This document shows, piece after piece, positions 14,221 to 16,965 of a DNA stretch of 16,965 nt (position 1 is its first letter; every line of letters starts with the position of its first letter). The notes under the pieces are model-generated. The model was not told the DNA's origin and ran no database searches. It was given only the letters and a program-made list of their open reading frames with translations. The DNA is from SXXH01 sp041165735 (GTDB lineage Bacteria > Planctomycetota > UBA1135 > GCA-002686595). The translations under genes and the position numbers were made by a program. The stretch is from NCBI GenBank assembly GCA_046341775.1, contig JBKDQQ010000192.1:1-16965 (forward strand), read 5' to 3'.

Positions 14221-14391
14221 TCAGAGCTTCTTTTCCTTGTGGGGATGATGAGCCTTGCAGAAGCGGCAGTACTTCGACTTCTCGAGCTTGTAGGCGGCCT
14301 TCAGGCGCTTGTGCGTCGTGTAGTTGCGGTTGCCGCACACGGTGCACTCGAGGAAGACGTGTCGTTCTTTGACCTTCATGTCGCGTTCCAT
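14221..14391 (-). CDS. rpmG: 50S ribosomal protein L33 (zinc-ribbon form)
   Basis: Small basic protein of the large subunit, near the E site. From the first plausible ATG it is 56 residues. Two CxxC pairs (ECTVCG and YCRFCK) mark the zinc-binding form of L33, and the C terminus is Lys/His-rich (HHPHKEKKL), as in the family. The start at 14391 is chosen because AAGG lies six bases upstream (14398-14401). The internal ATG at 14379, giving 52 residues starting MKVKERHVF, is nearly as likely. It sits between tuf and secE, its usual place in many bacteria, 148 nt from tuf and 116 nt from secE. Both gaps hold strong GC hairpins. Confidence 0.95.
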   Translation of the reverse strand: MERDMKVKERHVFLECTVCGNRNYTTHKRLKAAYKLEKSKYCRFCKAHHPHKEKKL

Positions 14392-14496
14392 TGCCGGCCT
14401 TGCCACCCCCCCGGCCGCGCGATGGCGCGGCAAGCGGAGGCGCCCGTCCGGCGCGTTCGTTGTTCGTGGTGCGCGCTGCTGGCGCGCGGGGACGCC

Positions 14497-14524
14497 GCGG
14501 CCGGGGCGAGCGCGCCCCGGCCGC
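14497..14524 (-). terminator. Perfect 12-bp GC hairpin after tuf
   Basis: GCGGCCGGGGCG (14497-14508) and CGCCCCGGCCGC (14513-14524) are exact reverse complements with a four-base loop, starting 15 nt after the tuf stop. A second stem follows in transcription (GCGCGC 14471-14476 with 14482-14487). There is no T run downstream, so it may terminate weakly or pause polymerase, or protect the very abundant tuf mRNA end. Confidence 0.5.
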
Positions 14525-14539
14525 CGCGCAGCTTGTCGA

Positions 14540-15742
14540 TCAGGCGAGGATCTTCGTGACGACGCCGGCGCCGACCGTGCGGCCGCCTTCGCGGATGGCG
14601 AAGCGCAGCTGCTCGTCCATGGCGACCTTGGTCAGCAGTTCGACCTCGATCTTCACGTTGTCGCCCGGCATGCACATCTCCGCGCCGCCGAGGAGCTTGA
14701 CCGAGCCGGTCACGTCCGTGGTGCGGAAGTAGAACTGCGGACGGTAGTTCGAGAAGAACGGCGTGTGGCGGCCGCCTTCCTCCTTCGAGAGGACGTACAC
14801 CTCGGCCTCGAACTTGGTGTGGGCCTTGATGGAGCCCGGCTTGGCGATGACCATGCCGCGCTCGAGCTGGGTCTTGTCGACGCCGCGGAGCAGCAGGCCG
14901 ACGTTGTCGCCGGCCTCGCCCTGGTCGAGTTCCTTCTGGAACATCTCGACGCCCGTGCAGGTCGACTTCATGACTTCGTCGCGCAGGCCGACGATGTCCA
15001 CCGCGTCGCCCACCTTGACGATGCCGCGGTCGATGCGGCCCGTGCCCACGGTGCCGCGACCCGAGATCGAGAAGACGTCTTCCACGCACATGAGGAAGGG
15101 CTTGTCGACGTCGCGCTGCGGGGTCGGGATGAAGCTGTCGAGCGCGTCCATCAGCTGGTCGATGCAGGCGTTGCCGGCGTCGTCCGTGCCGTTGCTCTCG
15201 AGCGCCAGCTTGGCCTGGCCGCGGATGATCGGGGTCTTGTCGCCCGGGAACTTGTACTTGTTGAGCAGGTCGCGGATCTCCATCTCGACCAGCTCGAGCA
15301 GTTCCGGATCGTCGACCAGGTCGACCTTGTTCAGGAAGACCACGATGTAGGGCACGTTCACCTGGCGGGCGAGCAGGACGTGCTCGCGCGTCTGGGGCAT
15401 CGGGCCGTCGGCGGCCGACACGACCAGGATCGCGCCGTCCATCTGGGCGGCGCCGGTGATCATGTTCTTGACGAAGTCGGCGTGTCCCGGGCAGTCGACG
15501 TGCGCGTAGTGGCGCGTGTTCGACTCGTACTCGGTGTGCGACGCCGCGATGGTCACCGTCTTGTCCGACGAGCGGACGGTGCCGCCCTTGGTGATTTCGG
15601 CGTAGCTCTTGACCTTCGTCTTGTGCTTGTGGGCGGAGCGGGCCGCGAGGGCCGCGGTGAGCGTGCTCTTGCCGTGGTCGATGTGACCGATCGTGCCCAC
15701 GTTCACGTGTGGCTTGGTCCGCTGGAATTTGTCCTTTGCCAT
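14540..15742 (-). CDS. tuf: Translation elongation factor EF-Tu
   Basis: A 400-residue GTPase that delivers aminoacyl-tRNA to the ribosomal A site. Visible G motifs are P-loop GHIDHGKS (19-26), DCPGH (83-87, with catalytic His87) and NKVD (138-141). Domains 2 and 3 follow to the C terminus, ending VVTKILA; the length is normal. Two G-domain features are unusual. Switch I reads KGGTVRSSDKTVTIAASH instead of the common ARGITI form, keeping the Mg-ligand threonine (Thr64). The G5 motif, usually SAL, is QAK (176-178). P-loop Ser26 replaces the usual Thr. The switch I form resembles what I recall of planctomycete EF-Tu. The ATG has no clear Shine-Dalgarno; its 5' flank is C/A-rich. It follows the tRNA pair and precedes rpmG, with a 12-bp GC hairpin 15 nt after its stop. 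Confidence 0.98.
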   Translation of the reverse strand: MAKDKFQRTKPHVNVGTIGHIDHGKSTLTAALAARSAHKHKTKVKSYAEITKGGTVRSSDKTVTIAASHTEYESNTRHYAHVDCPGHADFVKNMITGAAQMDGAILVVSAADGPMPQTREHVLLARQVNVPYIVVFLNKVDLVDDPELLELVEMEIRDLLNKYKFPGDKTPIIRGQAKLALESNGTDDAGNACIDQLMDALDSFIPTPQRDVDKPFLMCVEDVFSISGRGTVGTGRIDRGIVKVGDAVDIVGLRDEVMKSTCTGVEMFQKELDQGEAGDNVGLLLRGVDKTQLERGMVIAKPGSIKAHTKFEAEVYVLSKEEGGRHTPFFSNYRPQFYFRTTDVTGSVKLLGGAEMCMPGDNVKIEVELLTKVAMDEQLRFAIREGGRTVGAGVVTKILA

Positions 15743-15868
15743 GTGTGTCTGGGATCCGTTGCGGGCCGCTTGACCCTTGTCTGCATCCGCCTCCCCACCA
15801 TGGGGCTGCGGCTGTTCTGTTTGTCTCTAGGTTTGGTTGTCGATTCCGATTGCTTCGCGTGCAGCCCC

Positions 15869-15899
15869 GCGCGCCGCCGCGGTGTCCCGCGTGGCGCGC
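15869..15899 (-). other. 12-pair hairpin upstream of tuf
   Basis: GCGCGCC/GGCGCGC (15869-15875 with 15893-15899) and CGCGG/CCGCG (15878-15882 with 15887-15891) form one arm with a small internal loop. It may mark the 3' end of the tRNA transcript, but no T run follows. Confidence 0.45.
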
Positions 15900-16059
15900 G
15901 CGGCGACTGGCGGGCGAACCCGCCCGTGGTGCGTGCGCGCGGCGCAGGGCGTCCATGCAGGACGCCTCGCGCCACCCCCTTCCTCCTCCAACTTCATCCG
16001 CCAGCCGGGATCCGTGCGGAGCTCGGCGGTCGCCGTCGCCCTCGCGCCCCGCCGGCAGG

Positions 16060-16085
16060 CTCCGCCCGGCGACTCCGCCCGGCGA
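16060..16085. repeat. 13-bp tandem repeat after tRNA-Thr
   Basis: CTCCGCCCGGCGA occurs at 16060-16072 and 16073-16085, followed by a partial degenerate third copy beginning CTCCACC. It lies 45-70 nt past the tRNA-Thr 3' end. The GGCG..CGCC pairing within units could help end or process the tRNA transcript. Confidence 0.7.
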
Positions 16086-16130
16086 CTCCACCGGGCGCGG
16101 CGCGCCGGCGGCGATGCGCGCGGCGAAGAG

Positions 16131-16205
<75 letters not shown>

Positions 16206-16321
16206 GTCGCCCGCGCGCCGCGCGCGCGGGTGTGCGATGCGATCCCGATCCGCCGGACGTCAAGCCGCCTTGACGTCAAGCAAACTGGACAAGCCGGCCG
16301 GGAACCGGGCAGTGCGCGGGT

Positions 16322-16395
16322 TGGAGCGGGTGATGGGAATCGAACCCACGCGTTCAGCTTGGAAGGCTGACGTTCTACCATTGAACTACACCCGC
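16322..16395 (-). tRNA. tRNA-Gly (anticodon TCC), CCA encoded
   Basis: Reverse strand folds into a complete cloverleaf of 74 nt. The acceptor stem GCGGGTG/CACCCGC is perfect, the D arm is GTTC/GAAC, the anticodon stem TCAGC/GCTGA is perfect with loop CTTCCAA, and the T arm GTGGG/CCCAT carries the canonical TTCGATT loop. The anticodon TCC (complement of 16361-16363) reads GGA/GGG glycine codons. The 3' CCA is encoded. It is the first recognisable gene of the cluster, 116 nt upstream of tRNA-Thr, matching the E. coli order glyT-thrT-tufB, so it is probably co-transcribed with tRNA-Thr and perhaps tuf. Confidence 0.97.
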
Positions 16396-16409
16396 GCGTT
16401 GTTCAACGC
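16396..16409. promoter_or_regulatory. Dyad abutting the 5' end of tRNA-Gly
   Basis: GCGTTGTTCAACGC is a six-pair dyad with a two-base centre; its edge is the base next to the mature tRNA 5' end. In the precursor it would form a stem right at the RNase P cleavage point, or act as a DNA-level operator. Confidence 0.45.
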
Positions 16410-16536
16410 CCGCGCGCCGAGCGGACCGCGAGCAAGCGCGACGACCAGATGCGGCCAAGAACCTGGGCAACGCGGCGGCCTGCGGAACGCGGCGCGCGCG
16501 AGCCGCAGGCCCAAGCGGGAGGGGCTCCCGAAGCAG

Positions 16537-16570
16537 CATGCTCCTCGGAACCATGCTCCTCAGGAGCATG
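16537..16570. repeat. CATGCTCC-type repeats and a 19-bp palindrome
   Basis: CATGCTCCT (16552-16560) and AGGAGCATG (16562-16570) are exact reverse complements around one base. A further CATGCTCCTC copy begins near 16537, and a diverged one (CATGATCTCCTCAGG) near 16567. The copies look like a decayed 15-bp tandem array. The site lies about 140-175 nt upstream of tRNA-Gly on the transcribed strand. Confidence 0.7.
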
Positions 16571-16594
16571 ATCTCCTCAGGAACACGATCACGA

Positions 16595-16635
16595 GAGAAG
16601 AGCATGACCACGCGAGAAGAGCATGACCACGCGAG
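16595..16635. repeat. Exact 19-bp tandem repeat upstream of tRNA-Gly
   Basis: GAGAAGAGCATGACCACGC occurs at 16595-16613 and 16614-16632, followed by the first three bases of another copy. It shares GAGCATG with the palindrome at 16552-16570, giving five GAGCATG/CATGCTC sites in about 90 bp. Confidence 0.85.
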
Positions 16636-16710
16636 CCGATGCGCCGAGTGCGAGCCGGCGCGTGCCTGGACGCGAGACCGTGCAACGCGCCATTCCGCGA
16701 AGCCTGGGCC

Positions 16711-16800
16711 ACCGGCGGCACTTTGCCCGCCGGTCGATCCTGCTCCGTCCACATCTTCCGTTCACATATCCATCCACCGGCCCATGCCCGTTCGCCGGTG
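16711..16800. other. Two further dyads in the upstream region
   Basis: ACCGGCGG/CCGCCGGT (16711-16718 with 16727-16734) and CACCGGC/GCCGGTG (16775-16781 with 16794-16800) are perfect inverted repeats with 8- and 12-base loops. Between them, 16741-16774 is the least GC-rich DNA of the region. They may be the terminator of a gene beyond the window or promoter-associated sites. Confidence 0.4.
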
Positions 16801-16927
16801 CACCAGACCCGACCGCCGAGGCCAGCCACCCTGCGCGAAGCGGGGCGGCGAGTCTTTGGCGTGCGCGGGGTCGGCGCGATGGCGAGGCGCGTGCGCGGCG
16901 ACGGCGAAGTGGTGCAACGCTGAAGCC

Positions 16928-16956
16928 GGCACGACGTGGCGGGTGGCACGACGTGG
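16928..16956. repeat. 12-bp direct repeat at the window edge
   Basis: GGCACGACGTGG occurs at 16928-16939 and 16945-16956, a 17-bp period. The window ends nine bases later, so it may be the edge of a longer array. Confidence 0.65.
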
Positions 16957-16965
16957 AAGGTGGTG

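Larger units (their letters stand above)
15743..16130. other. 388-nt tRNA-Thr to tuf region, no gene seen
   Basis: Contains a 13-bp tandem repeat just after tRNA-Thr (16060-16085), a short hairpin with a TTCG loop in the transcript (15909-15924), a larger stem at 15869-15899 and a C/A-rich, lower-GC leader at about 15745-15840 on the transcribed strand. Such an open leader suits a highly translated gene without a Shine-Dalgarno. I see no clear promoter motif. Confidence 0.65.
16396..16965. other. 570-nt region upstream of the tRNAs, no gene seen
   Basis: Open frames here carry no recognisable protein features. The DNA holds the dyad next to tRNA-Gly, the GAGCATG repeat cluster (16537-16635), two dyads (16711-16800) and the edge repeat (16928-16956). 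The cluster promoter should lie here, but I find no convincing -35/-10 pair on the minus strand. Confidence 0.65.

Noticed and set aside
16537..16635. CRISPR-like array
   Set aside because: Repeats abut without unique spacers of regular size, and no cas gene is present; it is a tandem repeat with dyads.
16375..16752. 125-codon minus-strand frame upstream of the tRNAs
   Set aside because: It runs into tRNA-Gly, is built partly from the short tandem repeats and shows no protein family features.

Overview
This window is one ribosomal-protein / RNA-polymerase gene cluster, transcribed entirely on the minus strand (right to left). The order is tRNA-Gly(TCC), tRNA-Thr(GGT), tuf, rpmG, secE, nusG, rplK, rplA, rplJ, rplL, rpoB, rpoC, rpsL, rpsG. 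This is the widely conserved tufB-secE-nusG-rif cluster (E. coli also has glyT-thrT-tufB) joined to the start of the str operon (rpsL-rpsG). No plus-strand gene is convincing. The many long plus-strand and alternate-frame open frames, some above 1300 codons opposite rpoB and rpoC, are by-products of very high GC at third codon positions.

Organism: a very GC-rich bacterium, most likely a member of Planctomycetota. The main evidence is EF-Tu switch I, where the usual ARGITI is replaced by a KGGTVR..DKTVTIA stretch that I associate with planctomycete EF-Tu. The three-helix SecE with IDTESELRKVTWPS fits too. This is inference from memory of the families, not a database result.

Layout. 16396-16965: no gene; short repeats and dyads upstream of the tRNAs. 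16131-16395: two tRNAs; the Thr tRNA has one mispair in each of three stems. 15743-16130: 388-nt leader of tuf with a 13-bp tandem repeat and hairpins. 14540-10742: translation elongation, Sec translocation, transcription elongation and ribosomal stalk genes, tightly packed in places (rplA/rplJ overlap by 8 nt). 9801-10741: an unusually long 941-nt gap before rpoB, with several strong potential RNA hairpins. 6087-9800 and 1666-6072: rpoB and rpoC, 14 nt apart. 1192-1665: terminator-like hairpin and rpsL leader. 162-1191: rpsL and rpsG, followed by a terminator-like hairpin at 46-85.

The genes encode the core of gene expression: RNA polymerase beta and beta' with the elongation factor NusG, stalk proteins L11, L1, L10 and L12 that recruit EF-Tu, EF-Tu itself with two tRNAs, decoding-site proteins S12 and S7, and SecE. 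No defence system, mobile element, CRISPR array or unknown protein gene was seen. The unexplained material lies in the non-coding parts: the rpoB leader, recurrent GC hairpins just after stop codons, repeat clusters upstream of the tRNAs, the odd tRNA-Thr, and an acidic, internally repeated tail on RpoC.
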